Below, piece by piece: positions 9,465 to 19,581 of a DNA stretch of 64,000 nucleotides. This DNA is from Hexactinellida sp. DTS-2022 (Eukaryota; Porifera; Hexactinellida): contig JAPNXP010000015.1 in assembly GCA_028753945.1 (NCBI GenBank), forward strand, positions 930,001-994,000, given 5' to 3'. A program made the translations under genes and the position numbers. A model generated the notes under the pieces. That model made no database searches and had not been told where the DNA came from. It worked only from the letters and a program-made list of their open reading frames with translations. Within the stretch, counting starts at the first letter, position 1; the number at the start of each line of letters is the position of its first letter.

Positions 9465-10751
9465 ATGGTAGATATGCGTCGCGTGGTGGTGACGGGTCTG
9501 GGGGCAGTGACGCCGCTGGGAGGGGGCGTGTGCGGCTCCTGGCGGTCTCTGCTGGCCGGGGAGTGCGGGGTGGTCCCATTCGTGATGGAGGGGTTCGAGT
9601 CTATCCCCTGTCGGGTGGCGGGCGTCGTGTCTGCGGAATTTGACGCGAGTGCTCACGCCAGCAGCGCGGAGAGGCGCTACTTGACGCGCGGAGCGGTCCT
9701 GGCGCTGGCCGCGGCGCGAGAGGCGCTCAGAGACGCGGGGATGGACCCGGTCCCGCGGACCTGCGACCCCCGGCGGATGGGCGTCTCTGTCAGCAGCTCC
9801 GTGGACTACGAGGAGATCCACAGCACCGGGAAGGAGCTCTATGCCAAGGGCTACAGGAGAGTCAGTCCCTTCTTCGTGCCTAAGATACTCACCAACACCG
9901 TGGCTGGCGTTCTGTCAGAGCGCTACCAGCTGATGGGTCCCAACCACTCAGTGGTGACTGCCTGCACCACGGGGCTGCACGCGATCGGAGACGCGGCGGC
10001 CATGATAGCGAGAGGCGCGTGTGACGTCATGCTAGCCGGGGCGGGGGACGCCTCTCTGCACCCGATAGGGCTGGCAGGCTTCAGTCAATGCAGAGCTCTC
10101 TCCAGACACTTCAACGCGAGTCCGAAGCGAGCGTCCCGGCCCTTCGAGCGGGAGCGGGACGGGTTCGTGATGGCGGAGGGCGCGGGGGCGCTGCTGCTGG
10201 AGAGTCTCGAGCACGCGGCCGCGAGAGGCGCTGCCGCGATATACGCGGAAGTTGTCGGCTACGGGATGTCTTCCGACGCTTTCCATATAACGGCACCCTC
10301 GCCGGAGGGAGTGGGCGCAGTGAATAGCATGAAGAACGCGCTTTCTGACGCTAAGCTGGCGCCTAATCAGGTCGGGTATATAAACGCACATGCTACCTCC
10401 ACGCCTATCGGAGACAGGATCGAGAACGAAGCTATAAAGTCTGTGTTCGGAGAGCACGCGTATAAACTGAATGTGTCCTCCACAAAGGGAGCAACTGGGC
10501 ACCTGGTGACAGCCTCGGGGGTTGTGGAGGCAGTATTCTGTTGCTTGGCTGTTATCCATGGTGACATACCGCCCACTATCAATTTATATGAGACAACGAG
10601 TGAATTCGATTTGAATTACACTCCGCACACCGCTCAGAAATGGCCGGCTATTGGGAGCAAGGATAGAATCGCGTTAACCAATTCGTTTGGCTTTGGAGGC
10701 ACAAACGCAACTGTAATATTCAAGCAGTACCATGGATCTACAGGCAGTTAA
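9465..10751 (+). CDS. OXSM: Mitochondrial 3-oxoacyl-ACP synthase (KAS II type)
   Basis: A single-exon 428-aa thiolase-fold condensing enzyme. It starts MVDMRRVVVTGLGAVTPLG. The active-site Cys167 lies in VTACTTGLHAIGD, His309 in NAHATSTPIGD, and Lys341/His346 in TKGATGH. The C-terminal NSFGFGGTNA closes the active site. By family knowledge, OXSM elongates acyl-ACP in mitochondrial type II fatty acid synthesis, which feeds lipoate production. Only six residues precede the catalytic fold, so no mitochondrial targeting peptide is visible. Either an upstream exon beyond the Ginger element supplies it, or it has been lost. The transposon's right end lies 21 bp upstream of this ATG. Codon use is GC-rich, like other housekeeping genes here. 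Confidence 0.94.
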   Translation: MVDMRRVVVTGLGAVTPLGGGVCGSWRSLLAGECGVVPFVMEGFESIPCRVAGVVSAEFDASAHASSAERRYLTRGAVLALAAAREALRDAGMDPVPRTCDPRRMGVSVSSSVDYEEIHSTGKELYAKGYRRVSPFFVPKILTNTVAGVLSERYQLMGPNHSVVTACTTGLHAIGDAAAMIARGACDVMLAGAGDASLHPIGLAGFSQCRALSRHFNASPKRASRPFERERDGFVMAEGAGALLLESLEHAAARGAAAIYAEVVGYGMSSDAFHITAPSPEGVGAVNSMKNALSDAKLAPNQVGYINAHATSTPIGDRIENEAIKSVFGEHAYKLNVSSTKGATGHLVTASGVVEAVFCCLAVIHGDIPPTINLYETTSEFDLNYTPHTAQKWPAIGSKDRIALTNSFGFGGTNATVIFKQYHGSTGS

Positions 10752-10790
10752 TATCTGTAGTTTCTCTAGCAATTAATTCACTTTTGTATA

Positions 10791-10948
10791 TACAGTAGAG
10801 ACTCTCGTTAATCCGAACGGTTAAGGAGTAGAAGGTTTAATTCCCTAGCCTATACAAATGTATGCAAGTGACTCCATTAATACGTATTTCGTAAATTCGA
10901 GCAAATTTCGACGGTCCCTGGTATTCGTATTAACGAGAGTCTACTGTA
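10791..10948. repeat. MITE family A, near-complete copy
   Basis: Runs from TACAGTAGAGACTCTCGTTAA to TTAACGAGAGTCTACTGTA, with about 16-bp inverted ends and TA borders. Related copies occur at 2281, 13797, 20611, 23178, 28834, 33935 and 52310. The interior block tttcgacggtccctggt is shared. Confidence 0.85.
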
Positions 10949-11019
10949 GTAATATTCTTATATTTGTTGTAGCACTATTTCTACCTATAAGAGTGAAGTT
11001 TACACTTCGCATTAGCGGT

Positions 11020-12154
11020 ATGGCCCAAAGAGGGAAGATAGACAAGTCGCGTGTCTTTGTGAGAGAAAGGAATAATCACATCTACAATGGTCGGGCGAGA
11101 GAGGAGAAAGCTAAGCCTGTTCAGCTCAAGAAAAGAGTTTATGACTCGTACCGTTCCAATAACGATAATGAAGGTACATACTGTATCTGCTAAAGTGTTA
11201 ATGTTGTTGTTTACCTAACCTGTATTGCTAGCACAGGATGAGGAGGCCCCTGAAATCGAGATATCTATTGAGATAGCGCCAGGCTCCTTCTTCACTATTG
11301 CCGTCTCAAAGGTACCTTTTATGTATACACATAAATTTAAGAATGGGCATACTCGTATATCGGCCAGTGTTCGGAAAAAACCGCCCTTTTCTAGAAAAGA
11401 CCGGGGCAGGTGGAAAAAACCGCCCTTTTCTGGACTTTTCTGCCTTTTTCTATTGACTGGCCTACGCGTAATTAATATACGTATTTCGGTGTATTTAGTG
11501 GTTAATCCACTAACCTTTGTATAACATTAGGGATCCACTCTCAAAAGTCCTAAATTTAACAATCGTTGGCACTAGAAGTGTAGAATCTCTTTATAATATC
11601 AATCTGTCTCTTGCATATAGAAGCTGACCATAATGGGCCTATAGTGTTGCCATATATGGTCATAAGTGGTTTTTTCCAAATTTACTGCCCTTTTCCGGGG
11701 TGGAAAAACCCGGTTTTTCCGGTTTTTTCCAGGGGATTTTTTCCGGGGTGGTCTTTTCTGGCAAACACTGATATCGGCAAACACCTTTTCAATATAAACC
11801 CTGAAAATAACATTAGAAAAGTGTTGGCCGATAAATAAGTACAGTGGTGTTCACGTGATAGCAAGTCGCATCTTGCACAAAATTTGCTTGTAATAGGCGA
11901 AATCAAATTAAATCAAGCGAGCATTTAATGCTCGCTTGGGGGATTGGAAATAATGTGCTAATAGAGCAGTATTGGTATTAGAGCAATTGCTATTAGGCGA
12001 ACACGACTGTAATTCCATATTTAATTATCTGTTACAGCCTACTTGTTAGAATAGAAACAGCCTCGACCTGGCTAACGAGATAGCAGACAAGTCTGGCTTG
12101 AGCGAAGAGTTTATTCCAGCACTCGATTTCCTCTTGCAGCAAAAGATGAAATAA
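11020..12154 (+). CDS. Small conserved-looking protein of unknown function, three exons
   Basis: Exons 11020-11173, 11232-11311 and 12050-12154 join in frame to 112 aa. Donors are GTACAT and GTACCT; acceptors are TTGCTAG and TTGTTAG. The N-terminal half is basic (KIDKSRVFVRERNNHIYNGR, then KKRVYDSYR). The second exon has a hydrophobic beta-like stretch, IEISIEIAPGSFFTIAVSK. The third exon is an amphipathic helical segment, LDLANEIADKSGLSEEFIPA. The beta-then-helix order at the C-terminus recalls small ubiquitin-like or PFU-like folds, but I do not recognise the family. Matching phases in three exons and compositional contrast with the introns support it as a real gene. Intron 2 hosts two transposons. 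Confidence 0.65.
11365..11770. mobile_element. hAT-type non-autonomous element in an intron
   Basis: Ends CAGTGTTCGGAAAAAACC and (reverse-complemented) CAGTGTTTGCCAGAAAAGACC, flanked by a perfect 8-bp duplication ATATCGGC (11357-11364 and 11771-11778). The interior is rich in aaaaaaccgccctttt and its complement, so a transcript would fold back. Confidence 0.85.
11840..12011. repeat. TA-flanked MITE (family D)
   Basis: Inverted ends TACAGTGGTGTTCACG and CGAACACGACTGTA. It shares the block gcaagtcgca followed by aaatttgcttg with a second copy at 43696-43859. It has an internal hairpin, aagcgagcatttaatgctcgctt. Confidence 0.75.
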
Positions 12155-12568
12155 ACTCGCTACTGATTGGTACACAGAATTGTACCCAACTCAACTGTGT
12201 GAAGGGAAACAGCTCCGTACTATGACGTACTTCCCAGAAATGTTATTTGATGTCTTTTTCTAAATGCTACTTTATCTACTGAGTGATTGTGTTACAATTT
12301 GTGTATAGTTATTTGATAGGAATATTCAGGCATAATTACTAAATTATTACTTTGAGTCTGAAATTTGTAGATGTCTTATAACTAATTAATTATTGAATTA
12401 TTTAATATAATGAGGATTGGATCTGTCTAAATTGTGTTGTTATTAATCAAGACTTAAATAACGCGAAATTTATTTTTTCTACAAATTATATATAAGCGAA
12501 ATTTTGGTTTCCCCAAAGGACCCCTTGTCCGAGTTGGGTATTTCTCTAACATTCTGACTGCGCGGTAG
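12155..12568. other. Spacer upstream of pantothenate kinase
   Basis: AT-rich 414 bp separating the small unknown gene from PANK. I see no gene or repeat in it. It must hold the 3' end of the former and the promoter of the latter. Confidence 0.5.
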
Positions 12569-14652
12569 ATGAGTGGCTCTATCGAGTCGGTCGCCTCTCC
12601 ACATTCAGTTAGCTCTGTCGAGGAGTCACAGCTGGAGACTGCCAGCTGCCAGCAGAACCTGGTCTGGTTCGGTCTGGACATCGGCGGGACCCTCTGTAAG
12701 AGCGTGTATTTCGAGACAATGACGTCACAGGATAAACTCGCAGAAGTGAAATCCCATGGAGACCCTATTGATATACAAAACCTGCGAGATTATTTGATGT
12801 CCAGCGAGACATACGGCTCTTCGGGTACCAGAGATTCTAAACTTATGCTGAAGGGCGTTTCGATTGGGGCGCTGAAGGGAAATCTACATTTTATGAAGTT
12901 CGAGACTCACCGCATGAAGGGGGCCTTGGAACTCGCTGGGAAATTCAACAACGTGTCTAAGATAGTGCTGGCCACTGGGGGAGGGGCCTATAAGTACAAG
13001 GAAGACTTCAAGCAGAACCTAGGTAACTTTACAGCCATATTTTGGTACAATAAACTCAACAGTATTGTGATTACAATATAGTATTTAGTACCTAGCGTAT
13101 TTGGATGCTATTTTGCAATTATCTTAGGCTCCAAACTTAACTTTGGAACAATATGGTTTTCATCAAATTATTCCTTTCACTGTTTTTAATGAAAACTTTT
13201 AAGTCCAGAGATTACCATCAAAAGTAATAAAAATAATATTTTCCTAAACACAGTCTAAATACAAGCAAATTTAGCAAATATTGGCTTTCAATATAAATTG
13301 AAAGAACCAAAATCTGAGGTAATACAAGCTTTGGAGTTGGAGACCCCATTAGTTCTCTGTATAACTTAATAGCATAATGATGATATGTACCGTTTACCCT
13401 ATAACCTTCTTCAGGGGTCGAGCTGATACAGTACGATGAGTTCCACTCTCTCGTTATCGGAATCCACTTTATCCTCAACAACGTGGACAACGAGATATTC
13501 TACTGGGACAACCCCAACTTCAGCGACACGCCCGAGAAGCGCTACCTGTCCGTGGGCCCTGCCGGCGTGTACCCCTACCTGGTGGTCAACATAGGCTCGG
13601 GAGTGAGCATCATCCTGGTCAGGTCCCAGAAGGACATCGAGAGGGTGGGCGGCACCTCGGTGGGGGGAGGGACCTTCTTGGGACTGACGTCACTGCTGAC
13701 TGGCGTAACTTCGTTTGATGCCGCCATAGCTCTGGCAGAGGGGGGAGACCACACAAAGGTAGCATAGCAGATACAGTGTATTGTAGTGCCTCTCTTAACA
13801 GATGTGTCTAGACTCTCGTTAATATTAATAAATATGTGTTGAGGAGTACAAGGTTTAATTACCTTAGCTACAAATGCAGCAAGTGACTCCAATTGATTAA
13901 AATTTCCGATAATGCGAATAAATTTCGACCGGTCCTCTGGTGTCGTATTAACTAGAGTCTACTGTATGTCAGTTTAATAACATTAACAATTGATATAAAC
14001 AGTGTACTAGACTCTGTTAGTAGAACAGCCTAAAATGACCCCATTTGTAGTTCCTATTGTGCGAACTGTACAAGGAATTATCCAGGAGCGGGAGACGCTC
14101 TTTTTGTAGTATAATTTTTGGAAAAATATTAATTAGGAGCGCGAAAATTGGAATCTTCTCCTACACCGTGACATTAATTTGTGATTTATGCGTATGAAAA
14201 TTGGGTCATACCAGGATTAGGAGCGTATTTACAAATGTATGTATAACGCACTGGTGCCGTATGCTACTATACTACTGTAGGTAGACAAGCTAGTGAGAGA
14301 CATATACGGCGGGTCCTACGAGCAGTTCGGCTTGCCGGGAACCTTGGTGGCGAGCAGCTTCGGGAATATGAACCTGGACGATAAGCGGGCGGAGGCCACT
14401 AAGGAAGACCTGGCCAAAGCCTGTCTCATAACTGTAACCAACAACGTGGGCTCCATAGCTCTCTTGTGTGCCCGCATTAGCAAGGTGGAGAGGATCCTGT
14501 TTGTTGGGAACTACCTGAAGAACAACGCGATGTCTATGCGACAGCTGGCGTACGCTGTGGAGTATTGGAGCGCGGGAAAGAACAAGGCTCTCTTCCTGGA
14601 GCACGAGGGGTATTTCGGAGCAGTGGGCACCCTCCTGCAACATATGAATTGA
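12569..14652 (+). CDS. PANK: Pantothenate kinase, three exons
   Basis: Exons 12569-13022, 13415-13758 and 14281-14652 join in frame to 389 aa. Donors are GTAACT and GTAGCA; acceptors are CTTCAG and CTGTAG. The phosphate-binding motif [10 protein letters not shown] is near residue 35, after a short Ser-rich leader. [11 protein letters not shown], then [17 protein letters not shown] and [15 protein letters not shown], follow in the order expected for eukaryotic PANK. Exon 3 carries [19 protein letters not shown] and AVGTLLQH. The enzyme phosphorylates pantothenate in the first, rate-limiting step of CoA synthesis. The leader lacks an obvious mitochondrial presequence, so a cytosolic form is likely. 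Intron 2 contains a family-A MITE and a family-R repeat. Confidence 0.94.
13797..13966. repeat. MITE family A in PANK intron 2
   Basis: Related to 10791-10948: it has gagtacaaggtttaattacc, then gcaagtgactcca, and ends actagagtctactgta. Confidence 0.75.
14075..14262. repeat. Interspersed repeat R, copy 1
   Basis: The segment begins aattatccaggagcgggaga and carries accgtgacattaatttgtga, ending near attaggagcgtatttacaaa. The same order recurs at 36346-36540 and, for the right half, at 58078-58180. No inverted ends are clear. Confidence 0.75.
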
Positions 14653-14853
14653 TTTGTTTTAATGTTAAATTGTTAATAACTTAGTAATCAGTCAATTATA
14701 CTTCAAGGCTCTTTATCATTCTGTATATATTGCATCTACTGTATCTCCTTAGGTTTATTAGCAGCTTTCAGTCTGTTACATTCTTTAGTTGGGTTGTACA
14801 TATAACTTATTAATGCCATCTACCGTTTTACCGTATTACTATATGGTAATATG

Positions 14854-15316
14854 CAGGGGCGTCAGGTTCTGGGGGGGCGGGGGGGCTCGCCCCCCCCTGT
14901 TTTGAAATGAGCCAAAAACCGGGGGGGCCGCCCCCCAAGTTTCTTTTCAAAAATTATGCTCACTTTAAAGGTATTTTGATCATAGTTTACTCAATGTACT
15001 GTGAATAAATATGCAGTGCGTGATTGCATACTAGATAGTAGATACTATTGATTATATATTATTTATTTATGTATTTGAAATGTAGACGTGTAATATAAGC
15101 CAATTAATATTATCATAAACAAATTAATGTCATTAACATATTTTAAGAATTCCTCAAGCTATCTTCACTTAGCTTGAGGAAATGCAGACATTGAATGCAG
15201 ACATGGAAGGATTCAAAATATAATTGATATTACTATTCATTTTAATTTGTGTATTTGACATATTGAATGAACTAGTACACGGGCCCCCCGCTTTTTTGGT
15301 CAACCTGACGCCCCTG
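14854..15316. mobile_element. hAT-type non-autonomous element
   Basis: Perfect 15-bp inverted ends CAGGGGCGTCAGGTT, flanked by an 8-bp duplication GTAATATG (14846-14853 and 15317-15324). Near the left end are runs of 7 G facing runs of 7 C, able to form a strong hairpin or G-quadruplex. There is an internal hairpin, cctcaagct...agcttgagg. The 1166-bp spacer 14653-15818 otherwise shows no gene. Confidence 0.9.
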
Positions 15317-15818
15317 GTAATATGTAATTACTAATTATTATTATTATTGGTTGGAATACTGCTATAGCTATACTTAGGAGCAGCTAGTTATACTAGTGTA
15401 TGTTACTAAGACAAGCAGTTTAGTAATTCTACTTCTATAACCAATTGGTATTGCTATTGGGATGAGAAGACTATACTTATTTCACTTTACTGTTGTTTTA
15501 TATCCTAACCTATGGCTACTACAGTGTTTCACTCTTCAAATGTCTAACCAAATTCCAGTCAATACTAGCAATGAGGAATCCATCATCGTTAAAAGAGGAA
15601 TCTTATCTTATAAATCCTTACATTGATTGATTGAACTTTCTGCGAACTTCCAAACAAATGTTCATATACCTTGAATGGCATCTCAATGGACTAATTTGTA
15701 TGCGAGCTTCCTAATCTATCTCTTCCTCACTCAATACTCAATATAGTATGTACAAGACAGGTATAATAAGGCGATTTTTAACTCCAGGTTAATTCGCGAA
15801 TTATTCTAAACTTGAGGC

Positions 15819-17126
15819 ATGGCATACAAACCAATTAAGACACCACTGGCTGATACTTATATCGAGCGATTGATTTTGATAAAACAAGATGTATTGAGTA
15901 AATTCGCTATTTTGTATCAAACTTTGAAGCTGAAGGAGACCGAAATATTCGCGGAAATTGACAGGTTAGAAGCGGAGTATAGAGGCTACTACAGCGAATC
16001 TGAATCCAAAATAAAGGAATTTTATAAAATGAAAAAATACGCTGATGAAGCAATCAAAGATAACGAGACTCAATCGCGGTTTTTAGCGTATATAGATACG
16101 AATTTGAACAGAATTAAGAGTACACAGCGGGACTTGAAATCCTGGACCCTACCCACTCTCGATTGGGGACAAAATGGTCACCATGGTATCCTCTATTCAA
16201 TCAGCCAAACTCGCATCAGTTTAACTCAAAACGACATGTCTACAGACAAAACAGAGACCAGGGATGTGCTGTGCTCTAAGAAACTACCGATTTCTCGAGG
16301 CGGGAGAATCGGTACTGGTAGGAAGTTCGGCGATATGGTCCATCCTAACCACCTAGCAGTAGACCAGACCTCAGGCAGCATATTCGTGGCAGACAGCAAG
16401 AAGAGCTGCGTGCACGTGTTCACTAGTGAAGCTAAATACCAGTATATTGTGCCACATGACTTCAGGGCACCTAGGGCTATTTCCTGCAGAAACAAACAAC
16501 TTTTAGTAGTTGAGAATGATTTCAATTCAAAACACATTGCATTTAAAGTTATAAGTTTCGATGGATTCCTGCATCACCAAGCTGCAGTGAAGTTTGGAAA
16601 AGATTTGGGAGAGTTTAAGATAGTCCCTTCGTTCGATATTTCTGAGAAAGAAGAATGGTATATTTGCGATTTGAAAGCCAACAGACTTCAGGTGTTTTCT
16701 AGCGAGCTTAAGTTCCTATGCGTGTTCCCCTGTGGCCGGCTACACGCCCCCACTAGCGTCAGGGTGCTCAGGTCCGAGGTGTTCGTGCTCGAGGCTCCCA
16801 CGTACGATATCGCTCCTATCTCTATGAAGGGAGGGTGCTGTGTTAGGGTGTTCAACGGGAATGGGGGATTTCTGTATACGGTAGCTCTTAACAACGTGAA
16901 GGAGGCTTGGTATTTCGATGTGGATATCAGCAGTCGCGTTGTAGTGAGTGACCTGTTTGGCAACTGTATCCGAGTTGTGAGCAAAAGCGGAGAGTTGCTG
17001 TTAAAAATCGGTGGAAAGGGAAATAAGGAAGTGAGACTGAATCAACCTAAAGGAATAACGTTCTCGCTTAATGGCGACATTGTGAGTGTATGCATGAACG
17101 ATACAGGCTGTCTGCAGGTGTTCTGA
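15819..17126 (+). CDS. NHL-repeat protein with N-terminal coiled coil
   Basis: An uninterrupted 435-aa protein. Residues 1-110 are charged and heptad-like (coiled coil). From about residue 180, NHL-type blades follow: HPNHLAVDQTSGSIFVADSK, FRAPRAISCRNKQLLVVEN, APTSVRVLRSEVFVLEAP, and LNQPKGITFSLNGDIVSVC near the end. NHL propellers bind protein or RNA. In animals they are common in TRIM-type proteins, but no RING or B-box is present here. It shares layout with the gene at 50413-51912. Role unknown; it could be a truncated TRIM-NHL derivative or a lineage-expanded scaffold family. Confidence 0.82.
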   Translation: MAYKPIKTPLADTYIERLILIKQDVLSKFAILYQTLKLKETEIFAEIDRLEAEYRGYYSESESKIKEFYKMKKYADEAIKDNETQSRFLAYIDTNLNRIKSTQRDLKSWTLPTLDWGQNGHHGILYSISQTRISLTQNDMSTDKTETRDVLCSKKLPISRGGRIGTGRKFGDMVHPNHLAVDQTSGSIFVADSKKSCVHVFTSEAKYQYIVPHDFRAPRAISCRNKQLLVVENDFNSKHIAFKVISFDGFLHHQAAVKFGKDLGEFKIVPSFDISEKEEWYICDLKANRLQVFSSELKFLCVFPCGRLHAPTSVRVLRSEVFVLEAPTYDIAPISMKGGCCVRVFNGNGGFLYTVALNNVKEAWYFDVDISSRVVVSDLFGNCIRVVSKSGELLLKIGGKGNKEVRLNQPKGITFSLNGDIVSVCMNDTGCLQVF

Positions 17127-17324
17127 GTCAGTATATTAATTATTTATTAATTAGTATTGGATCCTAATGATTAATTATTTATAATTGTGTTTGTATTTCA
17201 TTATTTGCATGGTATAATGCTGACTAATTCTGTTTTGGAAAGTTGTAGACAATTAATTGCTAAAAGTAATTTATAATACTATTGATTAATGTTCTGCATT
17301 TAGTTATAAAATTCTCTAATTTGA

Positions 17325-18359
17325 ATGGAGTATATTCTGTATCCTTTCGTGACGTACGTCGCCAACTGGAAGACTATTTGCTCCACCTATATGAGAATGT
17401 GGCGCTACCTGCGACCTGACAGCCTCGGCCCGAGCGGCTGGTACCAGTTCTTCGCTCGGGAGTACACGGAGTTGACCATCCATTGCAACTTTGAGCCCGA
17501 GTTCATTCTAGGCGTGCTAGCTGTTGCCACGGCCTTCACAGTTATAAGATTTTTATGTCATAAACTTTTCTTGGATAGGATACCGATTTGGTTGGACTTG
17601 AATGATGAATCGCGTGACAAATTCCCTGAGTCACTTTTCCGTCTGATCTCTTACATATTCATCTGGTCGTGTACCACCTACGTGGTTCTCTTCTCCGACT
17701 ACCCGATATTGGAAAGTTCCGACATTGTGTGGAACGACTTTAGCGGCGTCTCAACGGTGATAGCGCCCGATGTGATCTTTATCTACGTGTTGCAGTGTGG
17801 GTTCTACGTGCATTGCGTGTATGCTAACACTGTTCTAGACGTGCATCGATCCGACTTCTGGGCTCTCATGCTACACCACGTGGTCACACTCAGTCTCATT
17901 TCAGTCTCCTATGCCTGTAGGTACCATTACGTTGGTATTATAGTTGTTTTCCTACACGACATATGCGATATATTCATAGAGATCGCCAAGTGTGGGAGGT
18001 ACCTTCTGATCCAGGGAGGTAAGGAGCATAAAATATTTGACATCCTTTCTATGATATCGTTTGTAATATTCTCTTGTTTGTGGGTGTGGCTACGTCTCTA
18101 CTGGTTCCAGACCAAAGTGATAATGGGAACTGCTGTCACTTCAATGGAATTGGATATGGAAGGACAGTTCTACTTGATATTAAACGCGCTACTGCTGATT
18201 ATCTATGGACTGAATATGTATTGGTTCTTCTTCATTATCCTTATTGTATATGATATTATTGTCGGGGAGGGGTTGTCCGATAAAAGGGAGGATGAATTGA
18301 ATGAGAAATCCAGGCAGGAGGCTCTGGAGAGGAAAGAGAAAGAGAAAAAGAAAAATTAG
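17325..18359 (+). CDS. CERS: Ceramide synthase (Lag1/TLC family)
   Basis: A single-exon 344-aa multi-pass ER membrane protein. The TLC/Lag1 signature is clear: SDFWALMLHHVVTLSL with the catalytic His184-His185, and FLHDICDIFIEIAK with Asp212 and Asp215. Hydrophobic helices span roughly residues 62-82, 107-125, 150-170, 186-208, 240-260 and 283-311. There is no room for the homeobox-like domain seen in vertebrate CERS2-6, so the layout is CERS1-like. The C-terminal tail is highly charged (KEKEKKKN). The enzyme N-acylates sphingoid bases to dihydroceramide. AATAAA signals lie near 18495. Confidence 0.94.
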   Translation: MEYILYPFVTYVANWKTICSTYMRMWRYLRPDSLGPSGWYQFFAREYTELTIHCNFEPEFILGVLAVATAFTVIRFLCHKLFLDRIPIWLDLNDESRDKFPESLFRLISYIFIWSCTTYVVLFSDYPILESSDIVWNDFSGVSTVIAPDVIFIYVLQCGFYVHCVYANTVLDVHRSDFWALMLHHVVTLSLISVSYACRYHYVGIIVVFLHDICDIFIEIAKCGRYLLIQGGKEHKIFDILSMISFVIFSCLWVWLRLYWFQTKVIMGTAVTSMELDMEGQFYLILNALLLIIYGLNMYWFFFIILIVYDIIVGEGLSDKREDELNEKSRQEALERKEKEKKKN

Positions 18360-18671
18360 TCTTGATTCATGAATGCATTATGTAGAATTAGTCTGCAAGC
18401 TTACACTCTGTAATTGATGTTCAGTAGTTCATATACGTACTTGAAATTTGTATTTTACTATATTTTATTCCTGTATCGTTATTTTATCTGAAATAAAATA
18501 AATCGATTGTTATTTGTGTATTATTCTGTGTCTTTCAATAATGTATACAATTTCTCTTGTTCTTACAAACACCAGACCGTGAAAAATTTGTTTACCCTAT
18601 TCGAGATTCGTATTTACTTGAGCTGTGCTCTTACTGAATGGGCTACTGTAACTGGTAAGATATGCAGCATA

Positions 18672-18988
18672 CAGGGGTTTATCTAGGATTTTCGTGGCTG
18701 GCACTTTATTATGGAGGTATAATTTTCCGGCACCCTAAAGGTATTAGCCATAATACATTATCAGTATAATTAAATGATGCGGCACTATTTTAAGGAGGTA
18801 AATTGCGACGGTGCACAAACAGTTGTTTATCCAAGCATTTCTGGACTAGAAAATCTGGCCATACGCCCGGCACATAGTTAAGTGCCAACCCGGCACCTAA
18901 ATCGAATCGAAAATCGCGCACTTTTTCACCACAACTGATGCCTGGCCGGCACCTAAAAGTACCGGCCAGGCACCTAGATAAACCCATG
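18672..18988. mobile_element. hAT-type non-autonomous element
   Basis: Inverted ends CAGGGGTTTATCTAGG and (reverse-complemented) CATGGGTTTATCTAGG, flanked by GCAGCATA / GCAGCATG (7 of 8 matching; 18664-18671 and 18989-18996). The interior repeats ccggcac several times. The surrounding spacer 18360-19581 shows no gene. Confidence 0.85.
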
Positions 18989-19352
18989 GCAGCATGCAAA
19001 CCTAAACAATAACTGATAATCTCGACTGAGTATAGCTAAGAATTTTATCTTACACTATAATAGCAACTTTATGAACAACCAGCCAGACAGAGCCAGTAGA
19101 GATACCGCATGTCTGACATGTAAACTCGCATCCTATTTAATTATTTAATTATCGCTGTATCAGGTAAAAATACATTACTCTACGAATTAAATTTAGAGCG
19201 ATTCGCAACAAAACATATAGTATATAAATTAATGTCTATGAAATTAACGCAATTAATTTATTAATTCACCTCTAAAATAAAATATTCTAAACATTTTAAT
19301 CCTTATAACTCCTGAACCACATAGGGGGCTGCTCATTATAAGCAGTAATTTT

Positions 19353-19392
19353 TACTGTGCCGACTATACTATAGTATAGTGGCCCAGTTCTA
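19353..19392. repeat. Short interspersed motif, copy 1 of 3
   Basis: tactgtgccgactatactat followed by agtatagtggcccagtt. An inverted copy lies at 29357-29396 (SCFD2 intron 1) and a diverged copy at 62304-62342. It may be the end of an unrecognised transposon. Confidence 0.55.
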
Positions 19393-19581
19393 ATCTCACT
19401 GCCTTTATTTTATGTTGCAATCACCCAGGTGGCAATGTTTCCTTAGTATTATTAAATTCTGTTAAAGGTAAGAGAGCGTTTTAATAATTATAACATCTGC
19501 TAGTCATAATAAACAAATGTCCATTAGAGACAAACCATTTCTATAGAAACAATAATTATAATACAGAGTATTTTGACTGAA

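Noticed and set aside
10858..11019. N-terminal extension of the small gene at 11020
   Set aside because: The upstream part of that open frame is family-A MITE sequence; ATG 11020 is the better start.
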